Shown: in pieces, positions 39,487 through 48,750 of the stretch | Position numbering within the stretch: the first letter of the stretch is position 1 | Layout: each line of letters opens with the position of its first letter | Assembly: GCF_009900745.1 (NCBI RefSeq) | Contig: NZ_WXVU01000002.1 | Location: forward strand, 1-64,000 | Reading direction: 5' to 3' | Length of the DNA: 64,000 bases | From: Chryseobacterium sp. c4a | GTDB lineage: Bacteria; Bacteroidota; Bacteroidia; Flavobacteriales; Weeksellaceae | Notes under the pieces: generated by a model | Told to the model about the DNA's origin: nothing | What the model saw: the letters and a program-made list of their open reading frames with translations, nothing else | Database searches by the model: none | Position numbers and translations under genes: made by a program

Positions 39487-39966
39487 CTAATCAGCGCTGT
39501 GGATGATGGTTCTTTTTACATTTTCCCCTTTTTGTTCCAATTCAAGAGTCGTTACACCGCCTGCAAATAAGAATTCAATTTCAACTTTATTGGGAGATAC
39601 TTTGTAGCTGATTGTTTCCAGTCCATCCTGATGAATTTCTTTTTCACTGCTTTGTTTAGGCAGTTCAGAAAGGAGAAGTTCAGCTTTTTCCACTTCTTTT
39701 TCTTTGATGGTTCTCTGGTAAATATCTTCCATTTTACTTTTAGGGAAAATACATTCCAGCTGCGTTTCATATTCAACGGTTTTTTCTGTACATTCTTTTA
39801 ATGTAGGAATTTCTTTACTTTCTTCAACAGGTTTTTCTGCGGTAGGAGCTTTTGCAACAATACTGTCTTTCTTTATTGGTTCTTTTTCATGTACGGTTTG
39901 TTTAGAATCGTTTTTACAGCCTGTAACAATGAATAGGGTAAGAGCGATGAAGCTTATCTTTTTCAT
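39487..39966 (-). CDS. Predicted lipoprotein
   Basis: A 159-aa protein with lipobox FIVTGCKND (Cys ~17) and a Lys/Glu-rich linker (KQTVHEKEPIKKDS) before a short folded domain of about 100 residues with one further pair of cysteine-flanked segments (LKECTEKT ... LECIFPKS). No known family. It starts 14 bp before the next lipoprotein gene. Confidence 0.78.
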   Translation of the reverse strand: MKKISFIALTLFIVTGCKNDSKQTVHEKEPIKKDSIVAKAPTAEKPVEESKEIPTLKECTEKTVEYETQLECIFPKSKMEDIYQRTIKEKEVEKAELLLSELPKQSSEKEIHQDGLETISYKVSPNKVEIEFLFAGGVTTLELEQKGENVKRTIIHSAD

Positions 39967-40004
39967 GTATAAAGAGTTGATTTTATATAATTAATTATTG
40001 AATA

Positions 40005-40520
40005 TTATCTAAGAAACGTGTCTTTTGGTTGGTGTCGAGTATCTCTGTAGAAAAGACATACCTCAGGAATGGGAAGCTGTTCGGAGGATTGTAACCGCCA
40101 CCAGACGGTATTGTATTTTTTATCCCAGTTTGAAAGTTTTGCTTTTATTTTATGAGTATTGGGAGGGGGAGTGTAAAGTTCTGCTATTATACTTCCAGCC
40201 GTTATGACTCCGGAAATCATTCCTTCCTCTGATTTCCCTTCTGCAGTAAATCGGTAGGTTCCTTTTATACTGTCACTATTTTTAATGTTTTCTAACTTAA
40301 TTTCGAATACTTCATATTGATTCGTCTTTATTGCCTCCCAAGTTCCACGGATTGTATCTTTAATAAGATCATTAGCTAACCGATGGAAATATCCTTGAAC
40401 AGCAGCACTGTCACGGGTGTTGATTTTTTCCTCCAGTGTCAAAGGTTTATTTTCCATGGATCTGTTACAGGAAATCACACTTAACATGGTGAGTAAAAGT
40501 ACTTCCGTTTTTATCTTCAT
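40005..40520 (-). CDS. Predicted lipoprotein
   Basis: A 171-aa protein with lipobox LSVISCNRS (Cys 18). The domain after it has KGTYRFTAEGKSEEG (about 83-97) and a Trp-rich NTVWWRLQSSE segment (about 136-146). Unknown function. Its first 56 bp overlap the 3' end of the preceding gene, so the two are translationally coupled. Confidence 0.78.
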   Translation of the reverse strand: MKIKTEVLLLTMLSVISCNRSMENKPLTLEEKINTRDSAAVQGYFHRLANDLIKDTIRGTWEAIKTNQYEVFEIKLENIKNSDSIKGTYRFTAEGKSEEGMISGVITAGSIIAELYTPPPNTHKIKAKLSNWDKKYNTVWWRLQSSEQLPIPEVCLFYRDTRHQPKDTFLR

Positions 40521-41172
40521 AGGAACGTGTTTTCAAAGGTTTATCTGTACTTATCTTGTAAGTTCTATCTTGTCTCCATTCATTGGCTTTTGCTTCCTTG
40601 CCTTCATTTCTTACTATAAAATCTTCAATTATATTCCAGCTATTGTCGTCACTGTTATACTTATATAGAAATATAGTTCTTGGAATTTGTGGCGTGTATG
40701 GTGCATCTCTATCGGGAGTATGCTTTAAATACTTTTTGGGAATATGGAAGATGAAAATATTAAATTCTTTACTAAGGTCTTTGAACGATTGCTGACTGAG
40801 TTTTTTATCAATCATGGTATCAGCATCCTGATTTTTATATTGCTTTGTTTGTTGGGTATACCATTTTTCGGCTCCAATTTTAGGGACAAGGATAAACGTG
40901 GTTTCTCCATTTTTGTAATTGAAATCAAAATTACGGTAAACTCCTGCTGTACCTGTGCTTGTGATGCCTTCCAGGTCATCAACAGGATAGTTGATAAAAT
41001 CGATATTTTCATCCTGAAATTCTACTGTTGATGGATTTGCCTCCACAGGAGTATGCACTACTTTTTGTTCGGAAGAAGTAGCCGGAGGTATAGATTCCTT
41101 TCTATTGGTTTCAGAAGTTTTTTTGCATCCCACGATCAGTAATAAAACACAAAATGAAATCATCTTTTTCAT
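40465..41172 (-). CDS. Predicted lipoprotein
   Basis: I chose the ATG at 41172 because it gives a standard lipoprotein signal (MKKMISFCVLLLIVGCKK, Cys 16); an earlier ATG at 41211 would place extra charged residues before it. The mature protein is about 220 aa with a Lys/Tyr-rich fold. The end overlaps the next gene by 56 bp. No family was recognised. Confidence 0.75.
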   Translation of the reverse strand: MKKMISFCVLLLIVGCKKTSETNRKESIPPATSSEQKVVHTPVEANPSTVEFQDENIDFINYPVDDLEGITSTGTAGVYRNFDFNYKNGETTFILVPKIGAEKWYTQQTKQYKNQDADTMIDKKLSQQSFKDLSKEFNIFIFHIPKKYLKHTPDRDAPYTPQIPRTIFLYKYNSDDNSWNIIEDFIVRNEGKEAKANEWRQDRTYKISTDKPLKTRSYEDKNGSTFTHHVKCDFL

Positions 41173-41373
41173 GGGGTGAATATACCTCTTTATTGTGTAC
41201 AGCGTTTTCACTGTTTATGGGGATTTTTTCACTGGTAGCCTTATGATATGAGTTTAAGGTTAAGCTATTCCCGCCGAGTCATTGGCTTTTCTACAGACTG
41301 TTTTGTTTATCTGAGTTGTATTCTGCTTTTCTTAAATATTGAATGATGACTTCTTTTGATTTTTAAAAAGGTA

Positions 41374-42018
41374 TTATTTAGAATTGATTGTTTTAACATT
41401 GAAGCTCTCAAACGGAATAACTCCGAAATTTTTTGTAGTCAGTTCTGTTTTATATTCTTTTTCATCCCCAGATGACATTTCACTGGTCAAGGTTGTGTAT
41501 CTGTGTAGGTAAATTCCTTTTTTAGTTTTATCATATTTAAAGGTCGTGAAGCCTGTTTCAATAATACCACCACCACCATTAGACTGTTCAATAGTAAAGT
41601 AATTGTCTTTAATTTTAAGATCAGAAAAGCCGGCAGCAACATTTTCAGGATAATAAGGTCTGATGATGCTGTCATTGGTTAAGGTTATCAACTTATTTTT
41701 ATTATTGCTTACTATAACAACGACTCTGAAAAGCCTACAATCAGTGGGTTTAATTTCTTTATTCCATTCCGTACCATAAACTGTTATTTGATCAGGTTTT
41801 CCATCCTGGTTGATATCGGCTTGTTTTTGAGTGATAATTGAATAGGCTGTGTCTATTTCAGCCTCAATGTGTTTTTTTTCTTCAACTTTCGTCGATTGAA
41901 CGCTTTTGTCTACCGATCTTAAATGCTCTGTTTCAGGGGAAGAGAACGGTTTTTCTTTCTGTTTGTCTGAGCAAGAAAGTAAAATAGAGATGAGTAAAAT
42001 TAAATAATATTTCATCAT
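41374..42018 (-). CDS. Predicted lipoprotein, DxNxDGxxD group
   Basis: A 214-aa protein with lipobox ISILLSCSD. The mature part carries ADINQDGKPDQITVYGTEW (about 67-85), which is an FG-GAP/VCBS-like calcium-loop segment. GNGGGIIETGF-type glycine-rich sequence follows. The gene at 43919 encodes a paralogue with the same order of motifs. A role as immunity protein in this effector island is inferred from context. Confidence 0.78.
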   Translation of the reverse strand: MMKYYLILLISILLSCSDKQKEKPFSSPETEHLRSVDKSVQSTKVEEKKHIEAEIDTAYSIITQKQADINQDGKPDQITVYGTEWNKEIKPTDCRLFRVVVIVSNNKNKLITLTNDSIIRPYYPENVAAGFSDLKIKDNYFTIEQSNGGGGIIETGFTTFKYDKTKKGIYLHRYTTLTSEMSSGDEKEYKTELTTKNFGVIPFESFNVKTINSK

Positions 42019-42042
42019 GTGCTTTTATCCTAATTATTGAGC

Positions 42043-43185
42043 TTATTGTTCATCATCTTGCGGGGAAGAAGGGTTTTCATTTTGTAAGTCTCCACTTTCA
42101 ATATATTTTTTCAAAAATGGAAATCCAAAATAATTGTGTTTTTTAAGAATATCTAATACTTCAGGGTGATTCATTGCATTTGCACTTTGTACATAGAAAA
42201 GAGTAGAGGCTTGAGAATTCCAAGAATCTGTACTTTGACCTTTATATTTATTCAATGCTGGAATTTCAATATTTGAAATATAGGCAACAATTTCAGCTTT
42301 TTCTTCCGGTGAAAACTGAGATTTGATATCGTCATTATACAGTATAGCAATCACATATTTTGATAAAGCGGAAATATATTTGTCATTATTTTTAGAAGTA
42401 CTTTTCTCAATATATTTGAGTAATTTTTTTCTAATGTTTAGTTTTCCATCACAGTTTTTTACAAATAAAAGATTTCCTATTTTTTGAGTCGATTCTGGTG
42501 TCTCCTTAGAATATTCGTCATAGAGTTCGTTGAGTGTAAATTCATTTATTTTTTCCTCTTTATCGTAACCAAAAGTTATCAGTAATGTTTTTAAAAATTC
42601 TTTATCATTAGCCAATAGCCACGTTAGGTCGGCTTTACTGTTATTGAACAAATATTTATTTTGAGCAATAATGTTTTGAGGAATATGAGTAGAGTAGTTT
42701 TGTCCATTAATTGTGACAATATTTTTTAACAACATAAAAGGGGTCAATAATTTATTTTTTTGATCAAAAAATATATTTCCTGTTTCAGCGTATGATTCAA
42801 ATAAATTATCTTCTAATGTACTTTGTGATCCATCCAGAAGATTACCATGATATACAATATACCTCGTATCAATTTGTTCCTGCCGAATACATTTGCTATC
42901 CAAACCAAAAATAGAGTTTATTTTTTGTGAAAAATCTTCTTTAGTGGGTGCTTCATAACCTTTACTTTTTAGATCTTTACTAATCAAATCTGAAAGTACA
43001 TCCAAGTCTATTTTCGATAAAGTATAGTTGTCTTCAGTTTCTTCCTTTTCCAAATAAGCTTGCTTATCAAGAATATTTTTTATTTGAATAGTACTAATGT
43101 TTTGAGTTTCATGGTGTTCTTCATTTTTCTTATGTTTTGAGCATGAAACTGAAATAAAGAGTATTAGAATTAATAATTTTTTCAT
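42043..43185 (-). CDS. Predicted lipoprotein, NKYLFN-family copy 1
   Basis: A 380-aa protein with lipobox FISVSCSK. The mature part is largely alpha-helical and contains NKYLFNNSKADLTWLLANDK (about 176-195), which recurs in the 46228 gene and, more distantly, in the 44571 gene. The first ~30 residues are nearly the same as those of the gene at 43919, which has a different mature domain. Probable immunity-type lipoprotein. Confidence 0.78.
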   Translation of the reverse strand: MKKLLILILFISVSCSKHKKNEEHHETQNISTIQIKNILDKQAYLEKEETEDNYTLSKIDLDVLSDLISKDLKSKGYEAPTKEDFSQKINSIFGLDSKCIRQEQIDTRYIVYHGNLLDGSQSTLEDNLFESYAETGNIFFDQKNKLLTPFMLLKNIVTINGQNYSTHIPQNIIAQNKYLFNNSKADLTWLLANDKEFLKTLLITFGYDKEEKINEFTLNELYDEYSKETPESTQKIGNLLFVKNCDGKLNIRKKLLKYIEKSTSKNNDKYISALSKYVIAILYNDDIKSQFSPEEKAEIVAYISNIEIPALNKYKGQSTDSWNSQASTLFYVQSANAMNHPEVLDILKKHNYFGFPFLKKYIESGDLQNENPSSPQDDEQ

Positions 43186-43295
43186 TTGTGTTTTGGTTTT
43201 TACTTCATTCTGTTTTTAATTCTTTGTGTTACTCCAGACATATCATTTAATTAACTCTCGATGAAAGTATATTTGATGTATGCTTCTTATGGCAT

Positions 43296-43904
43296 TTAAT
43301 AATAAAGATTATATTTCTCCATTTCAACATCTAAAGACTCGTCCAGATAATGTAGAGAATCAGATTTGATTGTACCATCAGCACTTATGCTGTTTTCTGT
43401 GTAAGAAACAATACCTGCTGAATTTCCTCTTAAGGGATTTAAGGGGAAATACTTTATTTGCCAAATTTTATTTGTCTTTGTATTAAAATAAGACAGACAA
43501 TTGTAGTTTCCAAAACCATCCCCTGAAATATTTCTGTAAAATTGTATTGAATCTGTTTTTTTATTGTTGACGTAAGTAAAGAGGTTTACTTTTATAATAC
43601 TTCTATCAGTTTGTTTTTCTTTTACAAGCTTAATGAAAACATTATCTTTTAAAGGAAAATAGGATTCATTGTTTTCTGATAATGTATATTTTTTTAAATA
43701 TTCATCATTTTGTTGTTTTAAGACCAAATCTTCTTTTTTGTTCTTCAGAGAATTAAAGTAATTTGGGCTTGCAATAATAGAATCTCCAGAAAAATAATTT
43801 TTATTGTGCCCAGCATTTTTTGATGAATTGTCCACTGTTTTTTTGCAGCAAACACTCACCAATATTATCAGTAATAAAGCAGATGAACTATATATTTTTT
43901 TCAT
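43296..43904 (-). CDS. Predicted lipoprotein
   Basis: A 202-aa protein with lipobox LLIILVSVCCKK (a double Cys). The mature part is beta-rich and Tyr/Asn-rich (FYRNISGDGFGNYNCLSYF, about 121-139). No family was recognised. It lies 15 bp below the 43919 gene. Confidence 0.75.
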   Translation of the reverse strand: MKKIYSSSALLLIILVSVCCKKTVDNSSKNAGHNKNYFSGDSIIASPNYFNSLKNKKEDLVLKQQNDEYLKKYTLSENNESYFPLKDNVFIKLVKEKQTDRSIIKVNLFTYVNNKKTDSIQFYRNISGDGFGNYNCLSYFNTKTNKIWQIKYFPLNPLRGNSAGIVSYTENSISADGTIKSDSLHYLDESLDVEMEKYNLYY

Positions 43905-43918
43905 ATTTATTCGAAATA

Positions 43919-44557
43919 CTAATATTTTATTGTTTCTGAATTATAATTCTCGAAGGTATTTATGCCAAAATCTTTAGTAGAATATACCACATCCTTGTCT
44001 TGATTTGCATCAGGATATATTGTTGAAAATCCTAGTTTATGTAAATAGATAGCATTATTTTTTTTATCAAAAATGAACGTAGTATACTTATTTTGTATAG
44101 GTTGTGATGAAATATTCTCTTCTACGGTAAAATAATTATTTTTAATAGCTATATCATGGAATCCTTCCGCGTAAGAATTAGGATTGTATGAGTTTATAAT
44201 TTTACTATTGCTATATTCAGTAAACTCCCCACTTTTCTTATAGATTAGGATGTAAATCGTTGAAAATCTATTTTCTGTATTTGCTTTTCTAGGGGTGAAA
44301 ACAAGTATTTTATCTTTAATAGTATCCATGTTTAGGTCACAATCTTTCTTCAAAATAAGACTGTCAGTAACACTTTTTGATTGAATAAGCTGATCTAATT
44401 TTGATAATTGAGTATGTTTATCTTCAACCTCTTTACCATGGTTGTTTATGGATTGATTAGTGCTATTGTTTTGTGTTTCATGGTGTTCTTCATTTTTCTT
44501 ATCCTTTGAGCATGAAACTGAAATAAAAAGTACTAGGATTAAAAAGTTTTTCATCAT
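43919..44557 (-). CDS. Predicted lipoprotein, DxNxDGxxD group
   Basis: A 212-aa protein with lipobox LFISVSCSK. It is paralogous to the 41374 gene in its mature part (DCDLNMDTIKDKILVF, then a glycine-poor variant of the same loop, and a C-terminal KDFGINTFENYN). Its signal peptide and linker, however, match the 42043 gene almost exactly. Mixed ancestry is evident. Confidence 0.78.
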   Translation of the reverse strand: MMKNFLILVLFISVSCSKDKKNEEHHETQNNSTNQSINNHGKEVEDKHTQLSKLDQLIQSKSVTDSLILKKDCDLNMDTIKDKILVFTPRKANTENRFSTIYILIYKKSGEFTEYSNSKIINSYNPNSYAEGFHDIAIKNNYFTVEENISSQPIQNKYTTFIFDKKNNAIYLHKLGFSTIYPDANQDKDVVYSTKDFGINTFENYNSETIKY

Positions 44558-44570
44558 TGTGTTAATAGAT

Positions 44571-45707
44571 TTATTCCGTCTTTATTCTACTTTTGTGAAC
44601 ATATCCCTTTTTTCCTTCTTTTGATACTACTAACCACCAGTCTCCACTTTGATCTAATACATCAATCTGTTCACCTGTGTTTATTTTTTGTAGGATTTGA
44701 GAAGAAGAGTTCTTATCCTTTCTGAGGTTAGTATATCCATCAGCATCCTGTACTATAAAGATGGCATTACTTTCTTTTTGGTAGATATATTTCACATATT
44801 TTTTTAAAGTATGTAAATCATAGAAATTATTTTTTTCCAGGTCAGATTGGTATTTTGAATTTTTATTAAGATAGCTTTCAATATCACCTTGGATTCCCAC
44901 TCTTAGTTCTCGCTCAAATAAATAAGATATTGTTTGTTCTGGTTCATCATATTCCTTTGGAGAGGCTGAAATTGTATTGATAATTTCACCTATTCTAAGA
45001 TATCCATTTCCCTCTTTTGCATAAGAAAAGTCTTCAACTTTACCTTTATAGATCATAGTTTCTATATCGTCAAATATTTGTTTTTTTAATTTTTTTTGAG
45101 TGCCAGAGTCTATAAAGATTAATTCTTCCATCTCAGAAAGGCTATTAAAATCAAATTTTTTAAATATTGATTCTACAAGTTTTTTATCTTTATTATATCC
45201 GTAATGAACGACTAAATCATATAGAAGATTAGGGCTATTAGATTGTAACCAAACATAAGAGACAGGTGTATTATAAAATACATAGGAATTAAAGTGATAT
45301 AATAAATCAGGATTTATAAATTCAGGTTCATTGGTGTTGACATCCTGTATGAAGATAAATTGATCTTCCCTAATAGCCACTTCAGGAAACATTGAAAGGC
45401 GTAAGGCAATAATAGGATTTGAATATTCTTTTACATTAATGGAAAAGATTTCTGAAACTTTGTGATTGAAAGTATCTTCATCCGGAAATTGAAATTTTCT
45501 TTGCGCTAATATTTTTTTTGCTGTCTTTATAAATTCAGGAGATAGATCATCATAGTTTGATTTTGTTCCATCGCCTTCATCTGTAATATTGTATGGAGCG
45601 GTTTTTAAAGTGGTTATTTCTTTGTTATTCTGTAGTCGATCTTTACCTTCTTTTCCGTTACATGAAAGTAATATGAAGGCAAAAAGTAAGGAAAGGGTTT
45701 TCATCAT
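44571..45707 (-). CDS. Predicted lipoprotein with C-terminal SH3b domain
   Basis: A 378-aa protein with lipobox LLFAFILLSCNG. The central part is distantly related to the 42043 and 46228 genes (VSYVWLQSNSPNLLYDLVVHYGY). The last ~65 residues form a bacterial SH3 domain (TNLRKDKNSSSQILQKIN ... GDWWLVVSKEGKKGYVH). Such domains bind peptidoglycan peptides, which fits an immunity protein that protects cell wall or a periplasmic factor. Confidence 0.78.
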   Translation of the reverse strand: MMKTLSLLFAFILLSCNGKEGKDRLQNNKEITTLKTAPYNITDEGDGTKSNYDDLSPEFIKTAKKILAQRKFQFPDEDTFNHKVSEIFSINVKEYSNPIIALRLSMFPEVAIREDQFIFIQDVNTNEPEFINPDLLYHFNSYVFYNTPVSYVWLQSNSPNLLYDLVVHYGYNKDKKLVESIFKKFDFNSLSEMEELIFIDSGTQKKLKKQIFDDIETMIYKGKVEDFSYAKEGNGYLRIGEIINTISASPKEYDEPEQTISYLFERELRVGIQGDIESYLNKNSKYQSDLEKNNFYDLHTLKKYVKYIYQKESNAIFIVQDADGYTNLRKDKNSSSQILQKINTGEQIDVLDQSGDWWLVVSKEGKKGYVHKSRIKTE

Positions 45708-45731
45708 TTTGTAGTATTAGTAATTAAAAAA

Positions 45732-46184
45732 TCATTTTTTTAGTGTTACATTTTTTAATCCATATTTTTTCTGCATGTATTCACTCTCAAATAATAATTT
45801 ACCTTGGTTATACTTGAGATTACCAAAATAAAACGGCTTATCTGCATAACCTGTATAACCATTAATCAGTTGTGAATATTTTAGAAAAAAAATTCCATCA
45901 ACAGTTTTATCTACTTTAAGTAGATATTGATTATATATTTTCCCCATGTTTCCAGACTCGGTATAAATGATAGAGTCTTTCTCTATTTTCAATGAAATTC
46001 CATAATTGTCCAATTGCTCATTGGTTGCAAAATATTCTCCTGATGGGATAAATATCTGTTGTTTTGTTGATGAATCACTTTTGTTCAGAACACTTATATT
46101 GGACATATGATGATCCTTATTATCCTTGCAGCTAAGTAATATAATTACAAGGAATAGGGCTGGAAATTTTAATGGTGTATTCAT
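45732..46184 (-). CDS. Predicted lipoprotein
   Basis: A 150-aa protein with lipobox LVIILLSCKD. A small beta-rich domain follows (IPSGEYFATNEQL, SLKIEKDSIIY), reminiscent of lipocalin-like stress lipoproteins. No family was assigned. It ends 24 bp before the 44571 gene. Confidence 0.75.
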   Translation of the reverse strand: MNTPLKFPALFLVIILLSCKDNKDHHMSNISVLNKSDSSTKQQIFIPSGEYFATNEQLDNYGISLKIEKDSIIYTESGNMGKIYNQYLLKVDKTVDGIFFLKYSQLINGYTGYADKPFYFGNLKYNQGKLLFESEYMQKKYGLKNVTLKK

Positions 46185-46227
46185 TTCTATTTTATATAAC
46201 TGATAACATGATGAATGTTGTTTTTAC

Positions 46228-47421
46228 TTACATATCCAATCCAATTCCATCTCCTTCAATCTTTGCATCATTCCAATATTTTTCAAAAAAAGGTAATCCG
46301 TAATATTTTTGTTTTTTAAATTCTTCATCATATTTCTTTTGTAAATCCTCTTGTGAATGCTCATAAAATGTTCCCATAAATGAAAAGGTCATACCTGTTT
46401 TTTCTTTATGTTTTTCTCCAAAATATAATAGATGGGCTATAAGTCTAGATTTCTGTTCAAATGACAAATTTTCTAATTTTACTCTATCCGTCCTGATATC
46501 TTCTAAAACAGATACTATTTCTTTTGAATATTTTTCAGGGTCAGAATCCATGTATGCAAAAGTTTCGGAGTGAATATTAAAGCTATTATCACAATTTTTA
46601 GTGTAAAATACTTTCAAATATGTTTCTTTGTCTTTGCTGTATTTCTCAATTCCGTTTCCTTTGATATACCATTCTAAAAGATCCTTATCTTTTACATAGC
46701 CAAAATCTTTAACCAGTGTTTCAAGAAACATTTTATCATTAAATTTTAACCATACAAGATCAGCTTTACTATCATTGAATAAATATTTATTTTGAGCGGT
46801 AATACGTTGGATATTCTGGTTTCTTTTTTGCAGCAGATTAGGTTCATTCATCCATTTGTTGATTGTAATTTCTTCTCCCTTATTGTTTTTATAACTGTTA
46901 GAGAGTTTTTTTTCAAATTCAATAACCTCAGGAAATTTTTTTTGATAATCAATAATTTCAGGGATTGTATATAAAGGAGCAATGAAGCCGCTATTTTTAA
47001 ATAAGAAATAGCCATTATAATCTATTGTATTATTCTGATAGTAGATACTTTCCCTATTACATGGATTGAAAAAGTTAACATAAATATAATTTTTTGTAGA
47101 TGAATAATCTAAATCTCTTTGGAATACTAATTTGACCTTTTTTTTGAATTCATCAATAGAGAGTTGTCTATATCCATTATTTTTTAATATTTTATCAAGT
47201 GTTTGATTTTCAATATCTAAGTCTTCTTCGTTGTATTGGGTTTGAAAATCAACAGCATTACCGATTGTTGCTTTTAACCCTTTTTTTAACTGTTCTTCAA
47301 GTATATTAATTTCATTATTCATTATGACTTTATTTTCTGTATTATTTAATTTTTTATCTTCTTTTTGACAAGAAGCAAAAAGACTAATAAATGTGCAGAT
47401 AAGAATTGTTTTTTTTCTCAT
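46228..47421 (-). CDS. Predicted lipoprotein, NKYLFN-family copy 2
   Basis: Start at 47421 (MRKKTILI) is preferred because it gives a lipobox FISLFASCQKE at 14-24; an earlier ATG at 47454 would overlap the upstream cassette. About 397 aa; it contains NKYLFNDSKADLVWLKFNDK and a C-terminal KKQKYYGLPFFEKYW that parallel the 42043 gene. It follows the orphan hydrolase cassette by 7 bp, so it is a good candidate for the cassette's immunity partner. Confidence 0.76.
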   Translation of the reverse strand: MRKKTILICTFISLFASCQKEDKKLNNTENKVIMNNEINILEEQLKKGLKATIGNAVDFQTQYNEEDLDIENQTLDKILKNNGYRQLSIDEFKKKVKLVFQRDLDYSSTKNYIYVNFFNPCNRESIYYQNNTIDYNGYFLFKNSGFIAPLYTIPEIIDYQKKFPEVIEFEKKLSNSYKNNKGEEITINKWMNEPNLLQKRNQNIQRITAQNKYLFNDSKADLVWLKFNDKMFLETLVKDFGYVKDKDLLEWYIKGNGIEKYSKDKETYLKVFYTKNCDNSFNIHSETFAYMDSDPEKYSKEIVSVLEDIRTDRVKLENLSFEQKSRLIAHLLYFGEKHKEKTGMTFSFMGTFYEHSQEDLQKKYDEEFKKQKYYGLPFFEKYWNDAKIEGDGIGLDM

Positions 47422-47428
47422 AAATCCT

Positions 47429-48031
47429 TTATGTTGTTTTGCCACTGATTTCATTACTTGATTTTTTTAGTAAATTGCTTTTGTTTAGTGCTTTAGGGTC
47501 TAGCTTGAGTTCTTCTGGTTTAAATTCATCTTCCTTATTGTCTTCATAATCTTCGGGAAGAAAATATCCTACAATTTTTTGTTCATAGTCCCCTGATGGG
47601 CTTCTGCTACTAAATTGTAGACTACTTCCCTGATTTCCACCTATAGGAACAATATTTCCATTACTTTCATAGCCATAATGAAAAGCAACATGCCCACCTC
47701 CTCCAGAAATATTTTTCCAGACAATAATACAACCATATACAGGTTTTGAAATTCTTCTCATATGTGAAGGTCTATCGGGTTTGCTAGCTCCATCATGTAA
47801 ATAACTTGGATTAAATTCCAAGGCTCTACAGGTGCTAGGGTTTGCATAACCAGCTTTTGCAAGACACCAACTAGCAAAGGCAGCACACCAAGATACAGAT
47901 GTTGGGTCTGTTTTACTAGTTGTATATTCATTGGGTATCGAAAAATATTCACTTTTAATTCGTGTTACTAGAGGATCCTTACCTTCTTTGTAACCACCAT
48001 AATTTTTTGCTTCTTCCAATACTATTTCCAT
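47429..48031 (-). pseudogene. Orphan CHAP/TIGR02594-type peptidoglycan hydrolase cassette without start
   Basis: A 200-aa frame counted from the first ATG, related to TIGR02594/amidase-type cell-wall hydrolases. It has the active-site segment SWCAAFASWCLAKAGY (about 47-62), a GCIIVWK strand, and GGGGHVAFHYGY (about 109-120), giving Cys and His. The frame stays open 22 codons before the ATG and includes KRAPWM, the conserved N-terminus of this family. It then meets a stop at 48098-48100 with no start codon. The real protein is therefore headless: a C-terminal module cut from its carrier. A start at the internal ATG would remove conserved residues. Confidence 0.65.
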
Positions 48032-48121
48032 CCATGGAGCACGTTTTCCTGTAAATGTTTTTTTCTCTTCTGGTTTATCTTCACAAGATTTTTGCTTTCA
48101 ACATTTCTTATAATATTTCCG

Positions 48122-48727
48122 TTATATTTTTGAAATAGTACCAATAGCTAATATCTTATATTTCTCCTTTTTTTTCTTTTTTGAACTGTTTGTAAAACTG
48201 ATTTCATAGATGTCAATTGTCATATCAGGATTGATGATAAATGCTTCATAGGTGTCCTCTTCAGGCATTGCATAACCAATTGATTGACGACTAATTACTT
48301 TATTATTGTGTACTGTAACAATTTCTTGTGAATTAGAATCCCCTTCAAAGTTCAGGACATATATATCGATATTACTTCCAGATGCAGGTTGTATTTGAAA
48401 AATAGATTCTGGGTTGCTTTCTGTAATACCCATAATTTTAATTATTCGAGCAGATTCTGCTTGATCTAAAACAGGATACATTTTTGAACAGTCCGATGAG
48501 GGTTCCTGAATACAAGTCTTCTTATATTTTTCATAATCAAAAGGAAGGGAAACATATTGGCTGTTGGTTGAACTGCTACCTGTTGGCTCAGTTGTTTTAA
48601 TATCAGGTTTCGGTGATAATAAGGTAGCTTGTGCTTTTAAAGAATTATGATTGGTATTATTGGGTTCTGGAACTTTTTTACATGATATCAATGCAAAAAA
48701 TACAAATGGCAATATTAATTTATTCAT
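48122..48727 (-). CDS. Predicted lipoprotein
   Basis: A 201-aa protein with lipobox FFALISCKK. The mature part has an acidic/Ser-Thr-rich linker and a domain with KTCIQEPSSDCSKMYPVL (about 70-87), so two cysteines that might pair. It ends 22 bp before the residual reading frame of the orphan cassette. No family was recognised. Confidence 0.75.
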   Translation of the reverse strand: MNKLILPFVFFALISCKKVPEPNNTNHNSLKAQATLLSPKPDIKTTEPTGSSSTNSQYVSLPFDYEKYKKTCIQEPSSDCSKMYPVLDQAESARIIKIMGITESNPESIFQIQPASGSNIDIYVLNFEGDSNSQEIVTVHNNKVISRQSIGYAMPEEDTYEAFIINPDMTIDIYEISFTNSSKKKKKEKYKILAIGTISKI

Positions 48728-48750
48728 ATAATAGTATATTATTTAATAAT

